A stretch of DNA of 43,846 bases from an uncultured Lachnospiraceae bacterium (GTDB taxonomy: Bacteria; Bacillota; Clostridia; Lachnospirales; Lachnospiraceae), in assembly GCA_905203555.1 (NCBI GenBank), contig CAJKWK010000018.1:1-43846 (forward strand), written 5' to 3'. Made by a program: the position numbers and the translations under genes. The notes under the pieces were generated by a model. That model was given only the letters and a program-made list of their open reading frames with translations. It did not search any database and was not told the DNA's origin. Of this stretch, positions 17,524 to 26,231 are shown one piece after another; the first letter of the stretch is position 1, and each line of letters starts with the position of its first letter.

Positions 17524-17562
17524 CCACTCTAATAATGTCTTCTAATTCTGTTATGTCTAAAA

Positions 17563-18942
17563 TTATTTATCACTTTTTTTGCGATTTGCAAAGAACAGCG
17601 CTGCTGCTGCAACCATGATCACAATACCACCGATTGTGAAAAGTGTTGTACCGATACCACCGGTAGATGGAAGACCGATAATGTTTGTATCGTTCAATGA
17701 TGTTTCTACCGGAGTAAGTTCTGCCTCTGCAGTTGTATTCTCTCTTTTCACTTCTACTTTCGGCTTATCTGTATTGATTGTAAATCCATCCGGTGCTTCA
17801 ACCTCTTCGAAACCATATATTCCAAGGTTCAAACCGTTTACCTGGATCACACCGTCTTCATCTGTTGTTAATCTTGTAGCGTTCTCTTTGTTTTCTGTCC
17901 AGCTCTGGATATTATTTGTTTCATCTACTACTGCATACAGAGTTTTATCACCTGCTGTTTTGAATACAACGAATTTAGCGCCTGCCATTGGTGTTACCCC
18001 TGCATCTTTATATTTTGTAAGTTTGATAGAACCTGTATATAGGTGTTCTGTAGCCTCACCAAATTTGTGATCTCCATCCGTTGCTACAATATTATTATCA
18101 ACTTTTATAGCTTTTACTGTTACATCGTATGTAATAACAACTTCTTTACCTGCATTACCTTCCAGATAATTAGTCAAGGTAATTACCATATTACCCGCAT
18201 CGTTATATGATACAATATTTGTAAGATCTTCAAGTGAGGATTCCCCAATTTTAACTTTTACAGAATTTTTGATATATTCAGCACCTGTCAATGTATCTGT
18301 AAGAACAAAAGTCTTAACGTTATCTCCTGCTGGCATGAATGTATTGATTGTATATGTTGCTGTCTGTCCGATTTCAACAACATCATCTTCTGCATCCTTA
18401 CCTTCTTTTTCTACCGGGAAAGAAGTATATTTAGCCACAACTTCATTGTTCTTTTGTTTTGCTGGAAGACTATATACATATCCTGAACCATCTTCTTTCT
18501 CTGTTGCTTTATCATACTGAACAGATACGATCATTGGATTTGTATATACAATGTTTGCATCACTTTTAACATACACAGCATAGTAACCAGGTTCTACAGT
18601 TGCGCTCCATGTAGTACCAACAACACCTCCACCATTCTGAGGTACACCTAAATTATTTTCAGCCAACGCTGCTTTCTGGGCTGCTACAGTTGCTTTAAGA
18701 AAGGTTTCTGCACTATCAAATCCGTTAATTGTTACACCATCTACAATCTTATATCCTGAATCTTTTGTTACATCCGGTGTCAAAATTTTATAATACGTAA
18801 CTGTATTTGTTCCCTTTGTTGCTAAATTTGTTACTTTAATTTCATCAGTGCCAAATTCATCTGCTGCGTTTGCGGTCATTCCCAGACCCATAATCATTGC
18901 CATTGCCATGACCATTGCTAAGATTTTTTTGATTTTCTTCAT
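17563..18942 (-). CDS. LPSTG major (shaft) pilin with isopeptide domains
   Basis: 459 residues from ATG 18942, chosen for AAGGAGA upstream and a standard signal peptide (MKKIKKILAMVMAMAMIMG...ANAAD). The N-terminal pilin domain has NTVTYYKILTPD, where the pilin-motif lysine would lie. A middle domain has the ETxxYTINTFMPAG pattern and ITYDVTVKAI. The C-terminal CnaB-type domain begins SIKLTKYKDAG and ends with the E-box YGFEEVEAPDGF. The sorting signal is LPSTG at residues 424-428, then a hydrophobic helix and RKKSDK. It lies just upstream of two class C sortases, the standard layout for Spa-like pili. Size suits the shaft subunit. Confidence 0.88.
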   Translation of the reverse strand: MKKIKKILAMVMAMAMIMGLGMTANAADEFGTDEIKVTNLATKGTNTVTYYKILTPDVTKDSGYKIVDGVTINGFDSAETFLKATVAAQKAALAENNLGVPQNGGGVVGTTWSATVEPGYYAVYVKSDANIVYTNPMIVSVQYDKATEKEDGSGYVYSLPAKQKNNEVVAKYTSFPVEKEGKDAEDDVVEIGQTATYTINTFMPAGDNVKTFVLTDTLTGAEYIKNSVKVKIGESSLEDLTNIVSYNDAGNMVITLTNYLEGNAGKEVVITYDVTVKAIKVDNNIVATDGDHKFGEATEHLYTGSIKLTKYKDAGVTPMAGAKFVVFKTAGDKTLYAVVDETNNIQSWTENKENATRLTTDEDGVIQVNGLNLGIYGFEEVEAPDGFTINTDKPKVEVKRENTTAEAELTPVETSLNDTNIIGLPSTGGIGTTLFTIGGIVIMVAAAALFFANRKKSDK

Positions 18943-18971
18943 AATGTTTCTCCTTTTCTTTCGAGGTGTTT

Positions 18972-19001
18972 CCTCATTTTTTAGCTGCACCCTCATTTTT
19001 T
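18972..19001 (-). repeat. Direct repeat in the major-pilin leader
   Basis: CCTCATTTTTT (+ strand) occurs at 18972-18982 and 18991-19001, 19 bases apart, in the 98-base gap before the major pilin. It may be part of a leader structure or a protein-binding site; nothing else is seen in the gap. Confidence 0.3.
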
Positions 19002-19040
19002 GTTTTCGACTCGGAAGCCGCCGGAAATCGTTTTTTCATC

Positions 19041-22000
19041 TTATTCTCTTTCCAGCACCTCCCTGCGTCTTTTTTTATATACTATCAGTGACGCTGACAT
19101 CATAAGCAGCACTCCACCGAATAGGTACCAATAGATTCCGGATCCACCGGATTGTGGAAGTTCGTAAATCATCTCATTCTTAATGTGAAGAACTATTTTT
19201 CCTTCTTCATTCACAAGTTTCCACATCTCAGGTTTTGTATTAATCACATTTCCTGTTGTTGGATCAATCAAACTTACATTTCTGTTCTCAACTTTGAAAG
19301 CAATCTCTTCATTCAATAAATGATATCCAACCGGTGCTTCTATTTCTTTTAACTTGTAGTAGCCTGCCGGCAAATCCAGTTCGATCTCTGTACTTGATAC
19401 GGCAAATCCTTCATAGCCTTGTACTGGATCGTTTTCCCAACTCATTGTTTCGCCTGACAATGTTCCTTCATAAAGAGTAAATTTCGCCCCATCCAATGCA
19501 TTGTCATTGTCATAAGTGGTTCCATGTTTCACAAGATCAATTGCTGTCTTCTGCTCTTGATAACTATTCGTTACAACAATATCTGCATTCTGCATACCAG
19601 TCATTGAATATGTTCCTGTACAAACATGCTGCCATAAACTCTTTCCGGAAAAAGATAATTTTCTTGATTCCGGATCATACTTCAATGTTCCATCACTGAT
19701 GGTGATACCTTCCTTCAAAGAATCCCCATAATAGAAACGAGTATTTTCTACTGTAGCCTCACCAGTTTTAAAAGTCTTCAACTCTTCAAGTGTATTAATT
19801 GCATCAATCACTGCTGCTTTCTGTGTAACAGATAACCGCTGATTCGTCCAGATAAGATATCCCCCATTTGCTTTTAAAGTAGCCATTATCATCCCATCAT
19901 TTGCCATTTCAAAATCAGTTTCAGAATTAGATGTAACCTCTTGAATATTCGGATCAAATGTCCAATTTCCTTCTGTAACCGTTACATCATTTCCAATTCC
20001 ATCTGTTGTTACATCATATTCATCCACGTTTTCTCCATTTTCGGTCACTGTATAACTTCCCGTTGTACATCCTTCTACTTTCCAAGTATAGGTATAATCC
20101 TGGATAACATCATTTAGAATAAACTCTGGAGTAACTATTACATCTTTATCATCAAGTCTTAATACCTTTCTAAAATTTTTATCCTCGTTTTTCTCAACTA
20201 TCAGACTAAACTGACTAGCCAACTTACTAATTTGGTTCGAAGATAGTCCTTTAAATGTTTTACTCACTGAAATATAAGGTAAAGTATCTTCATTTTTAGA
20301 ACTATAGTTATTTGTAAAAGCAAGCGTTTGTGTTTTTGCACTTTCATCTTCTGCAGTACGTTTTGTAGTTACTGTAGCACTAGTCGTTATACCCTTAGTT
20401 ACCTCAGCATTTGAATCCGTATAAGTCCACTCGGTAGATTCATATTCCCATTTGCTGTTGGAACCGAGGTTATATCCCTCTTCTTCCACAGTATACTGTG
20501 AGCCGAACACTGCCAGATTCCATGTAAATGTTATTGTTCCATCTTCATTTATCACAGGTTCTCCGGCATCTTCTAGAGTTTTTTCAATTGTTGTACTTGC
20601 ACTATCCCCAAGGAAATCTCCTGTCACCTTAATTTTGAATTGATCATATACAGCTTGCGCAATCTCTGCATTTGTAAATGTCTTGGTGACAGTAAGAATC
20701 CCACTCTTCGGAACTAATATTCCATCGATATGCCAGTATTCCGTACCTTTTTGATCCTTAAATACATACCACCGAATAGCAAAGTTATCAGTTGTTAACT
20801 TATCTTTATTTATCGGAACACCATTAACAGTGATATCTTGATTTTTATTAACACCTGTTTTCGGTGTATTCCAATGATCTCTGATATATTGGAAGATTTC
20901 TTCATCTGTCGGGAACGCTGGTTTTCCATTTCCATCTACAATTTGATATGTTTCATCGGTTGTACCGGATTGATTTCCATTTGTTCCACGTTCAAGTTTT
21001 CGAATCTTTTCATCAACCGCTTTTGCATTGGTTTCTGATGTACCCCCGATTACACCATAAACACCACTGGATGTCTGTTTATTGTGATCGTGATCTTGCG
21101 GTACTACTACTCTCAAATCTTCATGTATTCCAACGCCGATTCCTTGAACATTATCATCCATCGCTGAAAAATGTCCTGAAACACTGGTGGTAAATGCCGC
21201 TGCTGACTGTCCGCTAATATTTCCATCTGTGTCTAAGATTGAACTGGACAAATTCAGGAAAAAGTTTACCGGCTCTTTCTTTTGTTCTACCGGAATATCT
21301 TTCGCTGGAATCTGTACAACCGGTCGGTTATACGCTCCTTCTTTATTTTCATTATTGGTAGTCCATGTTACCTTTGCAGCATTTTCTACATTGGAATAAA
21401 TTCCCTTTTGTCCTGCTGATGTTGCACCGGTATCCGCTTCTCCTGTATCTGGATAGGTGTAATTATTTTGTTCATATTTGGTAATTGCATTTTGATTTGT
21501 TTTAATGTTTACAGTTACCGAATATGTATATCCATCCTTCAACTCATAGTTATCGTCAAAATCTAATGTTACTGTTTTGGTTTGCGGATCATAAACTGCT
21601 TGAATACTTCCTGCCTGTTGTTCTGTTGTTGTTACGTCATTCTTATCTTTATCCAGAACCTTAACTACTAACTCAGAATTATCAACTGGATCAACTTCAT
21701 TCGTAAGTGTATCCTCAATTGTTACATTCTTTGCAGTATAGTTTGTGATAGAACCGGAAATCTCATTAAACACACTATCCAGCGATTCACCCTTACCTAC
21801 ATTAATTGCCTGTTTCGTACTACTGTTTGTGGCATTTGCAACATTTGTCAAAACATCCAAGCCTGATAACCAAGGAGCAAGCCTGCTAGGTTTATATACT
21901 TCAGCTGGCAAGCCCATACCTACTGCATAAAATCTGTCACAGGTTATTGTTCTAGCTCCAGTCAAAGCGCCTTCATAATCTTCCTTTATAGTTTTATTTC

Positions 22001-24026
22001 CACCACCTTCTGTATTTTCTCCATGAAATGTCGGTTGACCATCTGTTAAGAATATTACAATCTTCACTGCACCATCACGAGCATTTGTAATTGCATTACC
22101 GGCATGAGTCAATCCTGCTTCATAATTCGTCCCGCCCTTACAATTTTCACCTGTATAGCGCTGTACGATTTCGTTGATTTCTCCAGCATTTATCCAATTC
22201 TCCGTCTGTGTTTGCGCACCACTTGAAAATGTCACCAATTTCCATTTTGAATCCAGCATCTTATTGTTACTTACATTTGTAGTTAAAGTATTTACTGCCG
22301 TTTTTGCCTCTCCAATTTTTCCATCTTTAGCCATACTTCCTGAGAGATCAAGCACGAATACCACATCTACTTTTGCCGGATTTTCTTCCGTACCGATTGC
22401 ACCTGTAACATCTAATGTCAAATCAAATGTACCATCGTCCCTTGGTTCTACGTACTTTCGATGTGCCAGATTGCCGGTTGCACTGGAACCGCCGCCGGTA
22501 CTGCCACCGCCGGAAGAATTCTTGGTATATACCAGATACACGGCTTCATCATCCGGAACATTATTCCATTCCTCACCCCAATACGTTCCTTTTGTAGAGT
22601 ACTGAATCTTATAAGTAAACTCCGACAAACTAAATTTCAAGCTCAATTTATAAATTTCTGTTTCCGTTAGGGCAGCCTCGGGACTTGCAGCTACTGTAGC
22701 TTTACTATATGTATAACCCGAAATCTCTGTTGCATACACATCAGCAATCGTAACCGGACTATCCTTTCCATATTCATTTTTATCTTGCAGGCTTACCTTG
22801 TTGTCTAATGGATTCCCCTCTTCATCAACATAGTAAACTTTTACAGAATCTTTTGCATAATTCGCATCTTTTCCCTCATACCAATAAATAGTAAATGCCG
22901 GGGAGCTGCCTGCTCTCGTCTCTGCATTCTGAATTTCATTATCAGAAGTTGTCTTTAACGTAATTGCTCTTTTCTTTTCTGGCTGCTGATTTTCTGAATT
23001 TGCATCTGTTTCCTCTGCCTGAGTTTCTTCTGTTGTTCCTCCTGTCACCTCTTCAGGTTTCTGCTCTTCCAGATAACAACCATATACTGTTGAACGTCTT
23101 CCTTCTGTGATGATCTTGTCGGCATTGCCATTATTGTGAAGAGTGATCTCTGTCAGATCATATTCCTCATCGATATTCTCAATGCTTGCTCCGGCATTTT
23201 GAAGTTCTTCGATCTGATCTGCTTTCTGTATGATCTCAACGATCTCTTCCGCCTGGTTGCCGGCTGTTGAATATGCTTCATTATAATAGAAGACATTCGC
23301 TTTCTTCACATCATCTACTTTGTAATCTGTCGGCTGGAAAGTAAGTTCTACTTCTTTTCCCGGTTCAACGGTTGTTCCGTTCACCTGAAACTCTACTTTA
23401 TATAAGAAGTAACTTCCCAGTTCTTTGTCTGCTGCCAGTCTCTCTTTTGCAAGTTCTGTGATTGTCTTTGTAAGACTTGCATCTACTTCGCTGACTTTCA
23501 TGCTTACTTCTGATGTATTCGCATCAAATGTATCTTCCGCAATGTTAGCGACCACTGTCATAACTACGTTTCCATCTTGGTCTCTTACTTCCTGCTTCAG
23601 CTCCATTGCGTCTTGTTTCTTTGTCTCCGGCATCTGTTCCGTCTGTGTGGACTCCTCTGCTGCCGGTTCCTCTGTTACAGTTCCATCTGCTGTCGGTGTT
23701 TCCGATGCAGGTGTTTCTGTCACTGTCTCATCTGTACTCATCTCCTGCATGGCTGGTTCTTCCAACGCATAACTTTCTGCTGTCAGATCCTCTGTCGTAT
23801 ATTCTTCTGTCGTTTCTGCCACCGCATCGATATTCTCTACTGTATTCTCTGCTGTATCTCCTACAGCCTCTGTTTCCGGCTGTGCTGTACCTTCTGTTTC
23901 TGTATTCTCTACAACTTCATCAGCTGCTTTTACCTGATTCATAATCGCGAAGCCATTATCAAACGCGATTCCCATCAGTAGCATGATCACTAAACAAAAG
24001 GCAATTCCTCTTTTTATCATTTTCAT
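19041..24026 (-). CDS. Large vWA-domain pilus tip adhesin, LPQSG anchor
   Basis: 1661 residues from ATG 24026, supported by AGGAGG about ten bases upstream. Order: signal peptide (about 1-33), a Glu/Thr-rich low-complexity spacer (about 34-130), a beta-rich region, and a Ser/Gly linker. Then comes a von Willebrand A domain (about 550-790) with MIDAS motif DLSGS at D560, the GGTNYEAGL threonine and FLTDGQP. Further Cna-like domains follow. A C-terminal CnaB domain has DLVKHG and the E-box YKLKEIEAPVGYHL. The anchor is LPQSG (1623-1627), a hydrophobic helix and KKRRR. The vWA plus isopeptide-domain layout matches tip adhesins (RrgA/SpaC-like) that bind host matrix. The motif is LPxSG, not LPxTG. 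Confidence 0.88.
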   Translation of the reverse strand: MKMIKRGIAFCLVIMLLMGIAFDNGFAIMNQVKAADEVVENTETEGTAQPETEAVGDTAENTVENIDAVAETTEEYTTEDLTAESYALEEPAMQEMSTDETVTETPASETPTADGTVTEEPAAEESTQTEQMPETKKQDAMELKQEVRDQDGNVVMTVVANIAEDTFDANTSEVSMKVSEVDASLTKTITELAKERLAADKELGSYFLYKVEFQVNGTTVEPGKEVELTFQPTDYKVDDVKKANVFYYNEAYSTAGNQAEEIVEIIQKADQIEELQNAGASIENIDEEYDLTEITLHNNGNADKIITEGRRSTVYGCYLEEQKPEEVTGGTTEETQAEETDANSENQQPEKKRAITLKTTSDNEIQNAETRAGSSPAFTIYWYEGKDANYAKDSVKVYYVDEEGNPLDNKVSLQDKNEYGKDSPVTIADVYATEISGYTYSKATVAASPEAALTETEIYKLSLKFSLSEFTYKIQYSTKGTYWGEEWNNVPDDEAVYLVYTKNSSGGGSTGGGSSATGNLAHRKYVEPRDDGTFDLTLDVTGAIGTEENPAKVDVVFVLDLSGSMAKDGKIGEAKTAVNTLTTNVSNNKMLDSKWKLVTFSSGAQTQTENWINAGEINEIVQRYTGENCKGGTNYEAGLTHAGNAITNARDGAVKIVIFLTDGQPTFHGENTEGGGNKTIKEDYEGALTGARTITCDRFYAVGMGLPAEVYKPSRLAPWLSGLDVLTNVANATNSSTKQAINVGKGESLDSVFNEISGSITNYTAKNVTIEDTLTNEVDPVDNSELVVKVLDKDKNDVTTTEQQAGSIQAVYDPQTKTVTLDFDDNYELKDGYTYSVTVNIKTNQNAITKYEQNNYTYPDTGEADTGATSAGQKGIYSNVENAAKVTWTTNNENKEGAYNRPVVQIPAKDIPVEQKKEPVNFFLNLSSSILDTDGNISGQSAAAFTTSVSGHFSAMDDNVQGIGVGIHEDLRVVVPQDHDHNKQTSSGVYGVIGGTSETNAKAVDEKIRKLERGTNGNQSGTTDETYQIVDGNGKPAFPTDEEIFQYIRDHWNTPKTGVNKNQDITVNGVPINKDKLTTDNFAIRWYVFKDQKGTEYWHIDGILVPKSGILTVTKTFTNAEIAQAVYDQFKIKVTGDFLGDSASTTIEKTLEDAGEPVINEDGTITFTWNLAVFGSQYTVEEEGYNLGSNSKWEYESTEWTYTDSNAEVTKGITTSATVTTKRTAEDESAKTQTLAFTNNYSSKNEDTLPYISVSKTFKGLSSNQISKLASQFSLIVEKNEDKNFRKVLRLDDKDVIVTPEFILNDVIQDYTYTWKVEGCTTGSYTVTENGENVDEYDVTTDGIGNDVTVTEGNWTFDPNIQEVTSNSETDFEMANDGMIMATLKANGGYLIWTNQRLSVTQKAAVIDAINTLEELKTFKTGEATVENTRFYYGDSLKEGITISDGTLKYDPESRKLSFSGKSLWQHVCTGTYSMTGMQNADIVVTNSYQEQKTAIDLVKHGTTYDNDNALDGAKFTLYEGTLSGETMSWENDPVQGYEGFAVSSTEIELDLPAGYYKLKEIEAPVGYHLLNEEIAFKVENRNVSLIDPTTGNVINTKPEMWKLVNEEGKIVLHIKNEMIYELPQSGGSGIYWYLFGGVLLMMSASLIVYKKRRREVLERE

Positions 24027-24054
24027 AATCTGCAAACCTCCTATCCCACGTTTT

Positions 24055-24546
24055 CTAATCTTTGAGCAACGACTGTGAATCTTCATTATCTGTATCTGTA
24101 TCTGTATCTATGCTAACTACTTCATCTATAATCTTTATCAGTTCCAATGCAGATCGGAAGGACACCGTCTTGTTCTCTTCCATCCAGGTCACCAGCCCCT
24201 GCCAGCTACTGTTTTGCCGATGCTGCACACGAATGATAAAAGTTCCAATATCTCCATGTTTTTTTAATAGCTCTTCGTCCCGCATTACTTTTACCATCCT
24301 TCCTCTTTTCTCATTATTTTCGTGTCCTTTTAAAAATGTCCGTTGATTCGTACTCGGAAAGGGAAATCCCAGTTCATCAAAAAAATGTTCCATGGAAAAC
24401 AACAGGTTCTCCATGCTGTTGATCACGACTCCCTCTCTGCTATATGCATGATAAAACTTTCCAATTGTTTTTCTTTCTTTATATTGATCTACGCACAATA
24501 CGATACCGGCTGGTGAACCGATGTAACATTCACTTCTTTTTCCCAT
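24055..24546 (-). CDS. Uncharacterised 163-aa protein, first gene of the pilus operon
   Basis: 163 residues from ATG 24546, where GAGGGAG is at good spacing; starts up to 24582 are possible. No signal peptide or membrane segment is seen, so it is probably cytoplasmic. The N-terminal half contains GSPAGIVLCVDQYKERKT, GKFYHAYSREGVVINSMENL and EHFFDELGFPFPSTNQRTF. The middle holds basic and acidic clusters with IGTFIIRVQHRQNSSWQGL. The tail is acidic (DTDTDTDNEDSQ) and encoded by a hexamer repeat. I do not recognise the family. Its place between the SARP-type regulator and the tip adhesin suggests a regulatory or assembly role, which is inference only. Confidence 0.65.
   Translation of the reverse strand: MGKRSECYIGSPAGIVLCVDQYKERKTIGKFYHAYSREGVVINSMENLLFSMEHFFDELGFPFPSTNQRTFLKGHENNEKRGRMVKVMRDEELLKKHGDIGTFIIRVQHRQNSSWQGLVTWMEENKTVSFRSALELIKIIDEVVSIDTDTDTDNEDSQSLLKD
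24087..24110 (-). repeat. Hexanucleotide tandem repeat near a 3' end
   Basis: About 3.7 copies of TGTATC (+ strand) encode the alternating Asp-Thr run in the tail of the 163-aa protein. Copy changes are in frame and would only vary tail length. Confidence 0.6.
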
Positions 24547-24600
24547 ATCGCTCATCTCCCTCATATGCATATTCATAACCATTTTGTTTATTATGTATTT

Positions 24601-24609
24601 ACTATAGCA
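24601..24609 (-). promoter_or_regulatory. Likely extended -10 promoter of the pilus operon
   Basis: On the - strand TGC-TATAGT lies about 55 bases before the 24546 start. The same TGCTATA core occurs before the sigma-factor operon and the SPKTG protein. No clear -35 hexamer is seen; the region upstream is very A/T-rich. Confidence 0.4.
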
Positions 24610-24730
24610 GTTTAAGAATCAAAGAAACCATCAAAAAAAGAACAAAGAATAGGTTTCCTCATATTTTTTGTTGATTTTTGATTTATTTTTTTGACTCGGG
24701 CTGTCTTCCTATATTTCCTGATTTATTTTC

Positions 24731-24764
24731 AAAAAAACGACGTCAATCTCAAGATCAACGTCGC
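24731..24764 (-). terminator. Terminator of the SARP-type regulator gene
   Basis: On the - strand CGACGTTGATC-TTGA-GATTGACGTCG forms an 11-pair stem (two G-U) followed by a run of seven T. The stop codon of the regulator lies inside the left arm. It separates the regulator from the pilus operon. Confidence 0.88.
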
Positions 24765-25999
24765 TCTTCTTCATACATTTCATTATCAAATTTGTAATAT
24801 GGTTCGCACTGAACCGCACTTACGTGGTACTGCACACCGGTGCGCTGACGCCCTGTAAGGAAATTGGCATCGATTCTGCGCTTAATGATTTCACAGTTTT
24901 CCAACGTAATATTAATCAACAACACCAGATACTGCCCTTTTCCATAGCGATTGACAGCATCTCCATGACGGATAGAACGACAAATTGCATTTGCCAGCCG
25001 TTCGGAAAGCTCATCCAACTGTTCCCCATCCTTCATCGGATTGCCTTTACTGTCCACGACAGTACACAGCATCAGATATACAGACTGACCGCCTCGTTCC
25101 ATCATCCGCGTAACCATACGGTAAATCCCCCGGAACACCGGATAGGAGCAGAGATAACCGCCATCCTTTTCATCGTCTTCGATGAGTTTCTTCTGAATCT
25201 TATCCAGCATCCCCATCGGGTGAATCATCTGATTCTCCATCCGGTCAAACATCTGCATCAATTTCTCAGAAGGCTGTATTCCTCTTTCTTTAAAATAATA
25301 ATCCACTGTATCGGCATACAGATTTTCCGCATCTTCGAATTTGCCCAGTCCGATCAGCGCCTCCATCGTCAGACATTCCCAATCTGCAAACGGAGCAATC
25401 CCGGCAGCATATTCTCCCAGTTTCCGCAGCCGGATATAATCCTCCTGCTCCCTTAAGATCTCTGCCGCTTTTTCAACACAATCATAAAATTTGTGCCGAT
25501 ACTTCCTTGCCTGCCCGGCAACCCAGATGATGCTTCCATACATCCCCATAAACTCACCGGTGTAATAATGGCACGCCTCTAAAAGCAAGGATAATTTTTC
25601 CTTCTTATCCTCGGTCCTTTCTGCCGCTTCACATAATTCCTCAAACTGTGTCGTATCCGTATGAACCGGAATCTCTTCATTCCAGTAAAAGACACCCTTC
25701 TCCAGACGGATATAATTCACATCCGGAAGTCCTGCCTTTTTCAGTCGATTCTTTGCGTTATAGATCACACTCTGCATCGTATGATGAACATTTTTAACAT
25801 CTCTGTCTCCAAACAGTAACTCTTCCAAATGCTCCCGGCTCACACCGGTTTTGTGATAGTAGAGCAAGATCTGCATCAAAAGTGTAAACTGCGTTTCACT
25901 TACTTTCTTTCCCAAAAGCGAATGTTCCCCATACATCAGCGAAAAATTACCAAATAATTTGACTTTTAGTTCACAATCTTCTTTTCTGTTTGTTTCCAT
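24755..25999 (-). CDS. SARP/BTAD-type transcriptional regulator with GGDEF-like C-terminus
   Basis: 414 residues from ATG 25999, with GAGGG just upstream. Residues about 10-100 form an OmpR-type winged helix (LKVKLFGNFSLMYGEHSLL, then QSVIYNAKNRLKKAGLP). Residues about 100-240 form a bacterial transcriptional activation domain of helical repeats (DTTQFEELCEAAE, LLEACHYYTGEFM, LGKFEDAENLYAD). The C-terminal third (about 270-405) has the outline of a nucleotide-cyclase/GGDEF fold (SIRHGDAVNRYGKGQYLVLL). There the GGDEF position reads YGKGQ, so catalysis is unlikely and it may serve as a sensor. It is transcribed toward the pilus operon and divergently from the sigma-factor operon, and could control either. 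Confidence 0.75.
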   Translation of the reverse strand: METNRKEDCELKVKLFGNFSLMYGEHSLLGKKVSETQFTLLMQILLYYHKTGVSREHLEELLFGDRDVKNVHHTMQSVIYNAKNRLKKAGLPDVNYIRLEKGVFYWNEEIPVHTDTTQFEELCEAAERTEDKKEKLSLLLEACHYYTGEFMGMYGSIIWVAGQARKYRHKFYDCVEKAAEILREQEDYIRLRKLGEYAAGIAPFADWECLTMEALIGLGKFEDAENLYADTVDYYFKERGIQPSEKLMQMFDRMENQMIHPMGMLDKIQKKLIEDDEKDGGYLCSYPVFRGIYRMVTRMMERGGQSVYLMLCTVVDSKGNPMKDGEQLDELSERLANAICRSIRHGDAVNRYGKGQYLVLLINITLENCEIIKRRIDANFLTGRQRTGVQYHVSAVQCEPYYKFDNEMYEEERR

Positions 26000-26062
26000 A
26001 TTCCCTCTTAAAAAAAATCCCTCTAATGCTCTTTCTTTGTTTCTTTTTTTATTCAGCCTCAT

Positions 26063-26068
26063 ATTATA
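26063..26068 (-). promoter_or_regulatory. Possible -10 element of the SARP-type regulator
   Basis: TATAAT on the - strand, about 65 bases before the 25999 start. No convincing -35 is seen. Confidence 0.3.
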
Positions 26069-26155
26069 GACTACAAAATATAAGAGGACGGGATTTTTCA
26101 AAAAGGCTCACATTTTTTTAATTTTTTCAGATTTTTTTCTTATTCATAGGAATTT

Positions 26156-26191
26156 CACAGGAAATAACTCTGGATTTTCACATTTCCTGTG
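26156..26191 (+). promoter_or_regulatory. Ten-base inverted repeat, candidate operator
   Basis: CACAGGAAAT (26156-26165) and ATTTCCTGTG (26182-26191) are perfect inverted copies 16 bases apart, 26 bases centre to centre. The right arm touches the extended -10 of the sigma-factor promoter, so a bound protein would sit over the -35 region. It lies between two divergent genes. Confidence 0.6.
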
Positions 26192-26198
26192 CTATAAT
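26190..26198 (+). promoter_or_regulatory. Extended -10 promoter of the sigma-factor operon
   Basis: TGC-TATAAT (26190-26198) is a perfect -10 with TGn extension, about 34 bases before the leader ORF. The -35 region is poor, consistent with an extended -10 or activator-dependent promoter. Confidence 0.6.
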
Positions 26199-26231
26199 AT
26201 AGTAAATTATCTGTCGGGGGAGGATTTTGTC

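Noticed and set aside
24640..24665. ECF-type -35 (GGAAAC) before the pilus operon on the - strand
   Set aside because: The hexamer is present but no matching -10 lies 15-17 bases further; it occurs in A/T-rich sequence where chance matches are likely.
24027..24730. A c-di-GMP riboswitch before the pilus operon
   Set aside because: The GGCAAAC-type core and tetraloop pattern of GEMM riboswitches could not be found by eye, nor before the sigma-factor operon. A covariance search would be decisive.
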